Below the pieces are notes generated by a model that worked only from the letters and a program-made list of their open reading frames with translations, was not told where the DNA came from and ran no database searches. From NCBI GenBank assembly GCA_021647465.1, contig JAKIUQ010000020.1:1-33717 (forward strand): a DNA stretch of 33,717 nucleotides. Reading direction: 5' to 3'. Shown in pieces: positions 8,267 through 16,853 of this stretch. This DNA is from Emcibacter sp. (lineage in GTDB: Bacteria > Pseudomonadota > Alphaproteobacteria > Sphingomonadales > Emcibacteraceae). The first letter of the stretch is position 1; each line of letters opens with the position of its first letter. The position numbers and the translations under genes are program-made.

Positions 8267-8533
8267 TTATTCTTCGGGCGACCTTGCGTCAATGGACAGG
8301 GCATGAATGGGCCCGGCCATTTCCTCTTTTAAAATCCGGTATATATCCCGCTGTCGGGCCACGCGGCTTTTGCCGGTGAAATCCGGGGAGACGATGGCCA
8401 GCTGAAAATGGCTTTCGCCGCCTTCGCGCGCGCCGGCATGGCCGGCATGTTTATGAGACTCGTCAATCACCGTGATCGACGTGATATTCAATCCTGCCCG
8501 TAATTTCTGCTCAATTATTTCTGAAACGCTCAT
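8267..8533 (-). CDS. bolA: BolA family protein
   Basis: The 88-residue protein matches the BolA family throughout: a conserved SHKHAGHAGAREGGESHF loop, then QRDIYRILKEEM and HALSIDARSPEE. BolA proteins pair with monothiol glutaredoxins and act in iron-sulfur handling and stress. AGGAAAG precedes the start. In alphaproteobacteria bolA lies next to a J-domain gene and cobS-cobT; here cobS is divergent and only a J-domain remnant remains between them. Confidence 0.92.
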   Translation of the reverse strand: MSVSEIIEQKLRAGLNITSITVIDESHKHAGHAGAREGGESHFQLAIVSPDFTGKSRVARQRDIYRILKEEMAGPIHALSIDARSPEE

Positions 8534-8558
8534 TAATTATACTTTCCTAAGAATTTTT

Positions 8559-8630
8559 ATGGGTATAAAATTTCCCATAGGACTTGACGAAACTGCCACA
8601 ATGAACGACATAAAGAAAGCATATAAGTAA
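8559..8630 (+). pseudogene. Vestigial J-domain (DnaJ-like) reading frame
   Basis: A 23-codon frame begins at ATG 8559 and ends at TAA 8628-8630. Its last part, GLDETATMNDIKKAYK, reads like helix I and the start of helix II of a J domain (family form: LGLDETAT..-IKKAYRKL..-HPD). The HPD motif that activates Hsp70 is absent because the frame stops first, and the upstream zinc-finger-like part found in the alphaproteobacterial protein is missing too. From my knowledge of related genomes, a full J-domain gene sits between bolA and cobS. I infer a deletion remnant. A short expressed peptide cannot be excluded, but no good ribosome site is present. Confidence 0.55.
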
Positions 8631-8645
8631 AAATGGATTCACAAT

Positions 8646-9644
8646 ATGACCTCTGCATCAGCGATAAATTCTAAAGCAGGCCTGCCTGATATGAAAATCA
8701 ATGTCCGTCAGGTTTTCGGCATTGACAGTGACATCGAGGCTCCCGGCTTTTCCGAGGCCAATGAACATGTGCCGGAAATAGACACGAGCTATATCTTTGA
8801 CCATGATACGACCTTGGCCATTTTAGCCGGTTTTGCCTTTAACCGCCGCGTCATGGTTCAGGGCTATCACGGCACCGGAAAATCAACCCATATTGAACAG
8901 ATCGCCGCCCGACTTAACTGGCCCTGCGTGCGGGTTAATCTGGACAGCCATATCAGCCGTATTGATCTGGTGGGTAAGGATGCCATCGTGCTTAAGGACG
9001 GCGTGCAGGTCACCGAATTTCAGGAGGGCATTCTGCCATGGGCTTTGCAGTCGCCCACGGCTCTGGTTTTTGATGAATATGATGCGGGGCGTCCGGATGT
9101 GATGTTTGTCATTCAGCGGGTTTTGGAAGTGGCCGGAAAAATGACCCTTCTGGATCAAAATAAAGTCATTCATCCCCATCCGTCATTCCGGCTGTTTTCC
9201 ACCACCAACACCATTGGCCTTGGCGATACTTCCGGCCTGTATCACGGTACGCAGCAGATCAATCAGGGCCAGATGGATCGGTGGAATATTGTCACCACGC
9301 TTAATTATCTTTCCCATAAGGTTGAAGAAAATATCGTTCTTGCCAAATTACCCGCCCTTCAGGATAAAAAGGGCCGCGAGTTGATCAAACAGATGGTGCA
9401 AGTGGCTGACTTAAGCCGCAGCGGCTTTATCAATGGTGATATTTCAACGGTAATGTCCCCGCGCACCGTGCTGACCTGGGCGGAAAATGCCGAGATTTTC
9501 AAGGATGTGGATTTTGCCTTCAGGGTGACTTTTCTTAACAAATGTGATGAATTGGAACGGCCCGTGGTGGCGGAATATTATCAACGCTGCTTTGGCGTGG
9601 AATTGCCGGAATCTGTCCTGTCGCCAATAGTTCAACCGGAATGA
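8646..9644 (+). CDS. cobS: Cobaltochelatase subunit CobS
   Basis: CobS is the AAA+ ATPase of the aerobic CobNST complex that inserts cobalt into hydrogenobyrinic acid diamide on the path to vitamin B12. The 332-residue product starts with the typical RQVFGIDSD segment, has Walker A GYHGTGKST at residues 73-81, Walker B LVFDEYDAG at about 140-148, and the sensor region FRLFSTTNTIGLGD. The start at 8646 keeps the usual N terminus; the next Met, at 8691, has no ribosome site. cobT follows after 15 bases. No cobN and no cobalamin riboswitch are visible nearby. Confidence 0.95.
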   Translation: MTSASAINSKAGLPDMKINVRQVFGIDSDIEAPGFSEANEHVPEIDTSYIFDHDTTLAILAGFAFNRRVMVQGYHGTGKSTHIEQIAARLNWPCVRVNLDSHISRIDLVGKDAIVLKDGVQVTEFQEGILPWALQSPTALVFDEYDAGRPDVMFVIQRVLEVAGKMTLLDQNKVIHPHPSFRLFSTTNTIGLGDTSGLYHGTQQINQGQMDRWNIVTTLNYLSHKVEENIVLAKLPALQDKKGRELIKQMVQVADLSRSGFINGDISTVMSPRTVLTWAENAEIFKDVDFAFRVTFLNKCDELERPVVAEYYQRCFGVELPESVLSPIVQPE

Positions 9645-9659
9645 TCAGCAAGCATATAA

Positions 9660-11513
9660 ATGCCAAAAAAAGTCGCCCATAAACTGGATCAATTCAAACA
9701 TGCCGTGGAAGCCACCGTACGCGCCATGGCAGATAAAGCTGATCTTGCGATAAGTTTCGGGGCCGAAAATATTGATATTTCCGGCACGTCAGGCCGTTTG
9801 CCCCTCATATCCATTGATTTAACCGCCGCCGAGGTCGCCAAGGCCCGCGGTATGGCCGATTCCTATGCCTTGAGATTTCGGTATCATAATTCAAAAGTCC
9901 ATGAAAAATTTGCCCCCGACCTGCTTGTGGCGCGCGGGGTTTATGAGGCCATGGAACAGGCCCGTGTCGAGGCCATCGGTGCGTCCAAAATGCCCGGCGT
10001 CGCGCAAAATCTGGCGGCGACACTTGACGCGCATTATGCCCAAAACCGCCTCACTCTGCCCGAAGAAGCGCAAGAGCCGCCGCTGTCGGATATTCTGCGG
10101 CTTCTGGTGCGGGAAAGATTAACCCATGCCCATCCGCCGGAATTCACCAGTGAAGTGGTCAATCAGTTCCGCACCCAAATTGAATCGCGGGCCGCTCTTC
10201 ATCTTGATGAACTCATCAATAATATATCAGATCAGGAAGCTTTCAGCCGCATCAGCCGCAAAATAATTGCCGATCTTAACCTGGCCAATGATATTGAGGC
10301 TGATGATAAAAGCGCCGCGTCCAATTCAGGAGACAACCCGGAAGATCAGGACGAGGGCGAAGAAAAAGACGGCGCAGACGATGATGCCCAAGGTGATGCC
10401 CAAGGTGATGCCCAAGGCGATGAAAGCGAAGAAAGTGACGAGGGTGGGTTATCTGAGGCCGGCGATATGGGGGCCGAGCTTACCGAAGATATGATCAATG
10501 ACATGATGGCCGAAGAGGCCAAGGCAATGGCCCGCTTCAATCCCAATGATCTTGAGACAAATCAGGCACAGGGGCCGCAATATTCGATCTATACCACCGC
10601 CCATGACGAGACAATCCCCGCCGAAGAGCTTTGTGATAGCGAAGAGCTGGCCTTCCTGCGGCGCAATCTGGATCAACAGCTTAGCGGGCTTCATGGCATG
10701 ATTTCCAAATTGGCCAATCGCCTGCAGAGAATGCTCATGGCCCAGCAGAGGCGATCCTGGGATTTTGACCTGGAAGAGGGGATGCTGGACACCGCCCGCC
10801 TGACCCGGGTGGTGACCAATCCTTTGCATGCCTTGTCTTTCAAGGTCGAAAATGAAACCGATTTCAAGGATACCGTGGTTACTTTGCTGATCGATAATTC
10901 AGGTTCCATGCGGGGCCGGCCCATCACCATTGCGGCCATGTGCGCCGATATTCTGGCGCGCACGCTGGAGCGCTGCGGCGTTAAGGTTGAAATATTAGGC
11001 TTCACCACCAAAGCCTGGAAAGGCGGGAAAAGCCGTCTTAAATGGCTTGAGAATGACAAGCCGGTAAAGCCGGGCAGATTGAATGACCTGCGGCATATCA
11101 TCTATAAAACTGCCGATAGCCCATGGCGGCGAACGCGCAATAATCTGGGCCTGATGCTCAAAGAAGGCCTGTTGAAAGAAAATATTGACGGCGAGTCCTT
11201 GCTCTGGGCCCATAGCCGGCTCATGAACAGAACCGAAGAGCGGCGTATTCTGATGGTCATTTCCGACGGGGCGCCGGTGGATGACAGCACCCTGTCCACC
11301 AACAACGCCAATTATCTGGAAGACCATTTGCGCGGGGTGATTGACTGGATTGAAAAACGCTCACCCGTAGAATTATTGGCCATTGGCATCGGTCATGACG
11401 TAACCCGCTATTACCAGAATGCCATTACCGTCATGGATGCCGACCAATTGGGGGGCGCCATCACGGAACAATTATCTGATTTATTTGACGAGAAAATCCG
11501 TAAAAAAGGATAA
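9660..11513 (+). CDS. cobT: Cobaltochelatase subunit CobT
   Basis: CobT partners CobS in the ATP-driven chaperone ring of cobaltochelatase. The 617-residue protein has an N-terminal CobT domain, an acidic low-complexity linker at about residues 219-285 (rich in D, E, G) and a C-terminal von Willebrand A domain. The MIDAS metal motif DNSGSMRG puts D412, S414 and S416 in place, as in magnesium-chelatase BchD-type proteins. The linker carries a perfect short tandem repeat (10383-10418). The gene follows cobS by 15 bases. A non-cobalamin role for a CobST pair is possible but less likely in this class. Confidence 0.95.
   Translation: MPKKVAHKLDQFKHAVEATVRAMADKADLAISFGAENIDISGTSGRLPLISIDLTAAEVAKARGMADSYALRFRYHNSKVHEKFAPDLLVARGVYEAMEQARVEAIGASKMPGVAQNLAATLDAHYAQNRLTLPEEAQEPPLSDILRLLVRERLTHAHPPEFTSEVVNQFRTQIESRAALHLDELINNISDQEAFSRISRKIIADLNLANDIEADDKSAASNSGDNPEDQDEGEEKDGADDDAQGDAQGDAQGDESEESDEGGLSEAGDMGAELTEDMINDMMAEEAKAMARFNPNDLETNQAQGPQYSIYTTAHDETIPAEELCDSEELAFLRRNLDQQLSGLHGMISKLANRLQRMLMAQQRRSWDFDLEEGMLDTARLTRVVTNPLHALSFKVENETDFKDTVVTLLIDNSGSMRGRPITIAAMCADILARTLERCGVKVEILGFTTKAWKGGKSRLKWLENDKPVKPGRLNDLRHIIYKTADSPWRRTRNNLGLMLKEGLLKENIDGESLLWAHSRLMNRTEERRILMVISDGAPVDDSTLSTNNANYLEDHLRGVIDWIEKRSPVELLAIGIGHDVTRYYQNAITVMDADQLGGAITEQLSDLFDEKIRKKG
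10383..10418 (+). repeat. 12-bp tandem repeat, three units, inside cobT
   Basis: The unit GATGCCCAAGGT occurs three times in a row; the last unit ends in C instead of T. It encodes D-A-Q-G repeats in the acidic linker. Unit length is a multiple of three, so gain or loss keeps the frame. It is a likely length-variable site between strains. Confidence 0.85.
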
Positions 11514-11535
11514 GTTTAAGGGCAATGGCGAAACC

Positions 11536-12162
11536 CTACATAGAGCGAATCCAGGACTTGAGTTGATTGACCTGATGGCCGATCAGGCGGTCATTGCCGG
11601 TCACCTGCGCCATTATGACGATGCCTTGAATGGCACTGGCCAGACGTTCGGGAAGATCCGTGACCCCCTCCACCCGCATGACCATGACAAATTGTTCTTT
11701 GATCCAGTCCAGACGATTTTGCAGAAGCTTAGCCGCATGATCCGCAAGGGCTTCATCCTCGCGCTTCACATCAAAATACAGGTTGGTTAACGGGCAACCC
11801 CGCGTCACAAGACTGTCCGAATCTTCTGCAAACTGATCCAGATAAAGGCTCAACCGCTGCCGCGCATTACTATTTTGATTAATCTTTTCAAATTGGTCAT
11901 TCTGGTTTTTCAGATAAACATCAATGACCTGATGGCAGATTTCTTTGGTGGACGAAAAATAATTCTGCGCCATTTTATGGGACATGCCCGCGCCCCTGGC
12001 AATATGGGAAAGGCTGGTCTTGGAGAAACCCTTTTCATGAAATAACCGCTGGGCCACCTGCACCAAAATAAATTTCTGTTGCTCATCATCATATGCGACG
12101 GCATCGTCACCTTGCGCGATATCTGACCCCGTATCTGAACGGCCTGTTTTTTCTGCGAGCAA
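11536..12162 (-). CDS. TetR/AcrR family transcriptional regulator
   Basis: The protein (up to 208 residues) has a TetR-type DNA-binding domain: ILVQVAQRLFHEKGFSKTSL, then SHIARGAGMSHKMAQNYFSS, at about residues 32-75. The C-terminal ligand domain is of normal size but not assignable to a subfamily. The start is uncertain: the longest frame begins with TTG at 12162, and no in-frame ATG precedes the DNA-binding domain. It converges on cobT and diverges from the phytase-like gene, with a matching palindrome between them. It interrupts the usual cobT to phytase-like gene order, so it was probably inserted later. Confidence 0.85.
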   Translation of the reverse strand: MLAEKTGRSDTGSDIAQGDDAVAYDDEQQKFILVQVAQRLFHEKGFSKTSLSHIARGAGMSHKMAQNYFSSTKEICHQVIDVYLKNQNDQFEKINQNSNARQRLSLYLDQFAEDSDSLVTRGCPLTNLYFDVKREDEALADHAAKLLQNRLDWIKEQFVMVMRVEGVTDLPERLASAIQGIVIMAQVTGNDRLIGHQVNQLKSWIRSM

Positions 12163-12263
12163 TTTTTTTCTTCTTGTTATGGTTGATTTTTTTTGAATGT
12201 GTATAATGCCATCTTATTCTTAACATACTCTTATGAAAAACTCTATAAAACTGAAAATATATT

Positions 12264-12278
12264 CATATGATTCATATG
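12264..12278. promoter_or_regulatory. 15-bp palindrome, likely TetR operator
   Basis: CATATGATTCATATG is a perfect 7-1-7 palindrome in the divergent gap between the TetR gene and the phytase-like gene. It also forms part of a direct repeat of ATTCATATG (12261-12269 and 12270-12278). The size and symmetry match operators of TetR-type dimers. Confidence 0.45.
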
Positions 12279-12317
12279 CGGAAGCCCTTGATTTATATAC
12301 GGAAAGTTTAAGAAGAT

Positions 12318-13436
12318 ATGGCAAGGCTATATAAAAAACAGATCAATTTTTATGGAATTGTGATCCTTTTTGTAATATCCGCCATGATGGCGGCCCATGC
12401 GGATTCTGTAAAGCCCGTGCAGGATAAAAGCCAACGTGACTCGGCTATTTCTTTATCGGCCACACTCATTCCCTTAAATCACCAAGACGCCGCCATCACG
12501 ACCGTTGGCAGCTTGCACTATTTAGGCGGGCTAAAAATCACCAGCTCCAACCGTCAGTTTGGCGGCATTTCGAGTTTTGTCGTGAGCCCCGATGGCGGGC
12601 AGATTTTGGGGGTTTCTGACAGCAGCAGATGGTTTGTTGCTGACATGATATACAATAATAAAAACCATTTAATTGACATCAAAAATGCCCATATGGCGCC
12701 GATAAAAAATCTTGATGGCGCTCAAAAATCAAATGCGCTGGATGCCGAGGCCATAACCGCCGTTGACGGGGCGGGTTTTGTGGTTTCTTTTGAAAGCCCT
12801 CACACGCTGCGTTATTTTCAAGCCAGCCGTCCCTTCGAATATAACAGTTTATTTTCGGCGGTTGCCCAGAAAGTCAATTTTGCACCGGAGCTGCCCCGCA
12901 CATATGCGTCTCTGCCTGGAAACTTAGGGATTGAGGCGTTGACCACGCTGTCTGATGGCCGCATGCTGGCCTTCTCGGAAGAGACAACAACCAACAGGGA
13001 AATTGAGCAGGCAAAAGGGTGGATCATCGGACATGGCAAGATTGAATCTTTAAGATATGAGACCAGCAGTTCTTATAGGCCAACAGATATGGCGACCTTG
13101 CCAAATGGTGATATTCTGGTGCTTGAGCGACATTTCTCATTGGCCAAAGGCATGGCGGCGCGGCTCACCAGACTGCCCGCCATGTCGATCAAGGCCGGGC
13201 AGTCGGTCAAAGGAAAAATCATCGCTGATCTGGCCTTCCCGTTTAATCTGGATAATATGGAAGCCTTGGCCGTTCGGCAGAATGACAGGGGTGAAACGAT
13301 CATATATATCATGTCCGATAATAATTATAATCGCCTGCAGCGAAATATTCTCATGATGTTTAAAATGGACACGCCCATAAAAAAAGCCGCTGAAAAAATC
13401 AACGGCCTTAATCGAATTCTGGCAGGAAGTAATTAA
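12318..13436 (+). CDS. Esterase-like activity of phytase family protein (secreted)
   Basis: The 372-residue product has an N-terminal signal peptide cut near residue 28 (AHA) and then the phytase-like beta-propeller family features: GGLKI..., FGGISSFVVSPDGGQILGVS, DAEAIT, GIEALTTLSDGRMLAFSEE, NGDILVLERHF and NMEALAV. The family is assigned by resemblance to calcium-dependent phytases and esterases, and the real substrate is unknown. It is probably periplasmic. In alphaproteobacteria this gene lies between cobT and rpmB, as here. Its stop overlaps the rpmB stop tail to tail by three to four bases. Confidence 0.85.
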   Translation: MARLYKKQINFYGIVILFVISAMMAAHADSVKPVQDKSQRDSAISLSATLIPLNHQDAAITTVGSLHYLGGLKITSSNRQFGGISSFVVSPDGGQILGVSDSSRWFVADMIYNNKNHLIDIKNAHMAPIKNLDGAQKSNALDAEAITAVDGAGFVVSFESPHTLRYFQASRPFEYNSLFSAVAQKVNFAPELPRTYASLPGNLGIEALTTLSDGRMLAFSEETTTNREIEQAKGWIIGHGKIESLRYETSSSYRPTDMATLPNGDILVLERHFSLAKGMAARLTRLPAMSIKAGQSVKGKIIADLAFPFNLDNMEALAVRQNDRGETIIYIMSDNNYNRLQRNILMMFKMDTPIKKAAEKINGLNRILAGSN

Positions 13437-13726
13437 GCGGCAAGATCCGCCAATTTCTTTTTAACCAGTTTTTTCAGGCGCCGGGCCTTCAACGACAGGT
13501 TAACATCTTTTGCTTTGACCAGAAAATTATCCAATCCTCCATTATGCTCAACCGTACGCAAGGCACTCGTTGAGATTCTCATGGCAACGGATTGACCAAG
13601 TATATCGCTAAGCAAGGTGGCTTTAATCAGATTAGGGCGAAATACCCGGCGGGTTTTGTTCATGGCGTGGCTTACATTGTTCCCGCTCATTACGGCTTTA
13701 CCGCTCAATTCACATACGCGTGACAT
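13433..13726 (-). CDS. rpmB: 50S ribosomal protein L28
   Basis: The 97-residue protein is L28, a component of the large ribosomal subunit. It has the classic start MSRVCELSGKAVMSGNNVSH followed by NKTRRVFRPNL, and the basic C-terminal part KARRLKKLVKKKL. AAGGA stands seven bases before the start codon. It converges on the phytase-like gene. It contains no zinc-binding CxxC pair. Confidence 0.97.
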   Translation of the reverse strand: MSRVCELSGKAVMSGNNVSHAMNKTRRVFRPNLIKATLLSDILGQSVAMRISTSALRTVEHNGGLDNFLVKAKDVNLSLKARRLKKLVKKKLADLAA

Positions 13727-13882
13727 AATCTTGTCCTTAAATCTTTTAACGTCTATTTGTTTGTTTGGCCCATTATCAGGATGACTTTAGAATCAGCATG
13801 ATGACCCTTGAAATATGAAAGCGGTATATATGGCATTGATGGGAAGAGGTCAAGCTCTTTAAAGGGTTTTCATGGGATATAT

Positions 13883-14016
13883 CTCTTTGGATTTCGCTCA
13901 AGCGCCGCTAAAGGCTGCGCTCCCGGTCGGTCGCTAAGTCGTCGCTGTGGCTCCTTCTGTTTCGTTCCCTCTTTCAACCTTGCGTTATGGGGCAGGGAAT
14001 GGGTTATTGGCGAGAT
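13883..14016 (+). repeat. Dispersed 134-bp intergenic repeat, copy A
   Basis: This segment is homologous to the reverse complement of 20080-20213. Two blocks are conserved: 13889-13941 has 4 mismatches in 53 bases, and 13984-14016 has 5 in 33; the middle has diverged. It fills the 290-base gap between rpmB and meaB and stops one base before the meaB stop codon. Block one contains GCGCCGCTAAAGGCTGC, which can form a small stem. No open reading frame conserved between the copies is apparent. The rest of the gap (13727-13882) holds the rpmB upstream region and nothing else I recognise. Confidence 0.8.
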
Positions 14017-14985
14017 TTAATTCAGAAAGTCTTTCAGGAGGCGCCGCGCCGCTGCTGTGGGCGGGGTTTTCCCGGCCAATACCTGCTGTTCCATATCTTT
14101 GACTTTTGAGGAGTGGCTGGCTTTAAAGGCCTCGGATAATTGATCATGAATTTCGGACCACATCCAGGCCTTTGCCTGCTGCGCGCGCATGTCTTCCAAT
14201 TGGCCGCTGTCCTTCATGACCTTTTCAAAAGCTTGAATTTTCTCCCAGATTTCCGTCAGGCCGCGCATTTTGAGCGCCGAAGCCAAGAGCACATCTGCTG
14301 TCCAGCAGGTATGTTTAGGCCGCATCAGGTGAAGTGCCGATTTATAATCTCCTGCGGCGCGCATGGCGGCTTTTTTAAAATCCCCGTCCGCCTTGTTAAT
14401 GATTACCAGATCGGCAAGCTCCATAATGCCGCGTTTGATCCCCTGCAGGTCATCGCCGCCGCCCGGTGATAACATAAGCAGGAACATATCGACCATATCT
14501 GCCACGGCAATCTCCGATTGGCCGACGCCCACAGTCTCAATAAGCACCACATCATAACCCGCGGCCTCACAAAGCAGCATCGCCTCCCGCGTGCGCCGCG
14601 CCACGCCGCCAAGCGTCCCGCCCGAAGGCGTTGGCCGGATGAAGGCATTCTTGTCTTTGGACAATAGTTCCATGCGGGTCTTATCGCCCAATATGGAGCC
14701 GCCGGTGCGTGTGGAAGACGGATCAATGGCCAAGACCGCCACCCGATGCCCCAAGGCCGTTAATTGCAGGCCAAAGGCCTCAATGAAAGTGGATTTTCCA
14801 ACGCCCGGCGTTCCGGTAAAACCCAGACGGATCGATTTTCCCGTATGGGGCAAAAGCAGGGCCAAAAGCTCTTGCGCGTCAGCCTGATGATCCGCGCGGC
14901 TGCTTTCAATCAGGGTGATGGCCTTGGCCAGGGCCCGCCTCTGTCCGTCCAGAATACCGTCTTTAAGATTTTCAAGCTGTGTCAT
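14017..14985 (-). CDS. meaB: Methylmalonyl-CoA mutase-associated GTPase MeaB (ArgK family)
   Basis: MeaB is a G3E-type GTPase that protects adenosylcobalamin-dependent methylmalonyl-CoA mutase and gates cofactor loading. The 322-residue protein has Walker A GTPGVGKST at residues 58-66, the switch region DPSSTRTGGSILGDKTRM, FIRPTPSGGTLGGVA, Walker B VVLIETVGVGQSE and the base-specificity motif INKADGDF. Older annotation as a LAO/AO transport ATPase is misleading. The mutase is not in the window. With cobS-cobT nearby it supports adenosylcobalamin use by this organism. A GGGA sequence lies close upstream of the start. Confidence 0.93.
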   Translation of the reverse strand: MTQLENLKDGILDGQRRALAKAITLIESSRADHQADAQELLALLLPHTGKSIRLGFTGTPGVGKSTFIEAFGLQLTALGHRVAVLAIDPSSTRTGGSILGDKTRMELLSKDKNAFIRPTPSGGTLGGVARRTREAMLLCEAAGYDVVLIETVGVGQSEIAVADMVDMFLLMLSPGGGDDLQGIKRGIMELADLVIINKADGDFKKAAMRAAGDYKSALHLMRPKHTCWTADVLLASALKMRGLTEIWEKIQAFEKVMKDSGQLEDMRAQQAKAWMWSEIHDQLSEAFKASHSSKVKDMEQQVLAGKTPPTAAARRLLKDFLN

Positions 14986-15076
14986 TCATCCCGTCTCTTA
15001 ACCATTCACCTGCCGGTATCTTAATAGATTTCCGCTTGCGTGGGAATGATGAATTTAGCAATTATACTGCGGGCTT

Positions 15077-16690
15077 TCATTCTACTTCGGGCAGGGCCTT
15101 TTTTGCGGTATTCATAACCACATAATTGCCGTCATAATCCACCGCCACGCCGTAGGCCGGGTCTGTCAGGACAGAGACTTCGACAATCTTGCGGGCCTTG
15201 TTCAACAGGCGGCGGCAATCGGCGCTAAGATGGCGCAGATGGAGTTTTTTACCTGCGGCTTCATATCTTACCGCCAACGCATCAATGGCCTGCAGGCCGG
15301 AATGATCCAATACGCGAGAGTCAATAAAATCAACGATCACGTCATCGGGGTCATTCTTTGGATCAAATAATTCGGAAAAGCTCGCCACGGAACCAAAGAA
15401 CAGCGGGCCGGAAAGCTTGTATATTTTAGTGCCATTCTCATCGATGCTTTTGGTGGCATGGGTTCGCTTTGCGGTTTCCCACGCGAAAACCAGAGCCGAG
15501 ATGATCACGCCGGCCACCACGGCCACCGCCAAATCAAAGGCCACCGTAATGCCGGTCACAAAAATAATGACGAAAATATCATGGCGCGGAATTTTACCCA
15601 TAAGTTTAAAGCTGTTCCAGGCGAAGGTGCCAATCACCACCATGAACATTACCCCGATCAGGGCGGCCAGGGGTATTTGTTCAATCAGACCGGACGCAAA
15701 GAGGATAAAGGCCAGCAGACTTAAGGCGGCAACAATACCGCTAAGCCTTGTCCGTCCGCCCGACTTTACATTGATCATGCTCTGGCCAATCATGGCGCAG
15801 CCGCCCATACCGCCAAAGAAACCCGTGACCAGATTAGCCGCCCCCTGCGCCGTACATTCACGGCTTGCCCCGCCGTGGGTATCGGTCATTTCGCAGACCA
15901 GATTCAAGGTCAATAAAGATTCAATCAATCCAATGGCGGACAGAATGATGGCATAGGGTAATATGATCATCAGGCTTTCCCATGTGAAGGGCATGTCCGG
16001 TATATGAAACTGTGGCAACCCGCCGGCGATCGAGGCTAAGTCCCCCACGCGCGGGCTATCCAGATTCAGGCCGATCACCAGAAATGTCACCACAAGGATT
16101 GCCGCCAGTGGGCTGGGGATCACCTTGGTAATTTTTGGCATAATATAGATCACCGCCATGGTCAAAAAGACCAGCCCAAGCATCAGGTACAGAGACAAAC
16201 CGACGAGCCATTCGCCGCTGCTGTCCTTGAATTGTCCCAGTTGGGCAAGGAAAATCACGATGGCCAGACCATTGACAAAGCCGAGCATGACAGGATGGGG
16301 CACCATGCGAATAAACTTGCCCAGATGGGTAATGCCGGCAATGATTTGAATGATGCCCATAAGCACCACAGTGCCAAACAGATATTCAACGCCGTGATTA
16401 ACCACAAGGCTGACCATCACCACAGCCAGGGCACCGGTCGCGCCGGATATCATGCCGGGCCGCCCGCCAAATAACGCGGTGATCAGACCAACAATGAAGG
16501 CCGCATAAAGCCCGACAAGCGGATTAACCTGCGCCACAAAGGCAAAAGCCACCGCCTCTGGCACAAGGGCCAAGGCCACGGTCAGGCCTGAAAAGCTTTC
16601 GATCCTGAAACGGCCAAAAGACGTTAGACCAAATTCTTCCCGCCATTTTGCGGCTCTGGTTTGTGGCTTGTTTACCGGATGATTCATCAT
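15077..16690 (-). CDS. SulP family anion transporter with STAS domain
   Basis: This is an inner-membrane SLC26/SulP transporter, usually for sulfate, bicarbonate or dicarboxylates; the substrate cannot be read from sequence. The protein of about 537 residues has the family signature VGLYAAFIVGLITALFGGRP with GMISGATGALAVV, about 12 to 14 membrane helices, and a C-terminal STAS domain from about residue 430 (VIVDFIDSRVLDHSGLQAID). Three consecutive ATG codons start the frame (16693, 16690, 16687); the upstream AGGG fits 16690 or 16687 better than 16693. No carbonic anhydrase gene, which often accompanies bicarbonate SulP genes, is adjacent. Confidence 0.9.
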   Translation of the reverse strand: MMNHPVNKPQTRAAKWREEFGLTSFGRFRIESFSGLTVALALVPEAVAFAFVAQVNPLVGLYAAFIVGLITALFGGRPGMISGATGALAVVMVSLVVNHGVEYLFGTVVLMGIIQIIAGITHLGKFIRMVPHPVMLGFVNGLAIVIFLAQLGQFKDSSGEWLVGLSLYLMLGLVFLTMAVIYIMPKITKVIPSPLAAILVVTFLVIGLNLDSPRVGDLASIAGGLPQFHIPDMPFTWESLMIILPYAIILSAIGLIESLLTLNLVCEMTDTHGGASRECTAQGAANLVTGFFGGMGGCAMIGQSMINVKSGGRTRLSGIVAALSLLAFILFASGLIEQIPLAALIGVMFMVVIGTFAWNSFKLMGKIPRHDIFVIIFVTGITVAFDLAVAVVAGVIISALVFAWETAKRTHATKSIDENGTKIYKLSGPLFFGSVASFSELFDPKNDPDDVIVDFIDSRVLDHSGLQAIDALAVRYEAAGKKLHLRHLSADCRRLLNKARKIVEVSVLTDPAYGVAVDYDGNYVVMNTAKKALPEVE

Positions 16691-16853
16691 CATTTACCCT
16701 GATTTTGTGACTTGTCGCAAAATTAAGGCAAGCCGGATTATTTTTCATGGTGCTTTTTTTCGCATCAGATAAAAAAAGACCCGTATCCATATTAGATTCG
16801 GGCCCCTTGATTATGCCCGCTGATAAAGCATGCACGACCTTTATGCAAGATTA

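Noticed and set aside
8534..8645. Cobalamin riboswitch before cobS
   Set aside because: The gap is only 112 bases, is partly taken by the J-domain remnant, and I could not find a B12-box-like sequence.
11514..11535. Bidirectional terminator between cobT and the TetR gene
   Set aside because: The 22-base gap contains no adequate stem; the AGGG and CCCT pair is too short.
13808..14020. 70-codon plus-strand frame across repeat copy A
   Set aside because: It mostly translates the dispersed repeat, the frame is not kept in copy B, and there is no ribosome site. Such frames are often annotated wrongly as hypothetical proteins.
15417..15956. 179-codon plus-strand frame inside the SulP gene
   Set aside because: Antisense to membrane helices; it shows no domain and is explained by the codon use of the true gene.
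16524..16835. 103-codon minus-strand frame overlapping the SulP start
   Set aside because: It overlaps the SulP coding region in another frame and has no recognisable domain.
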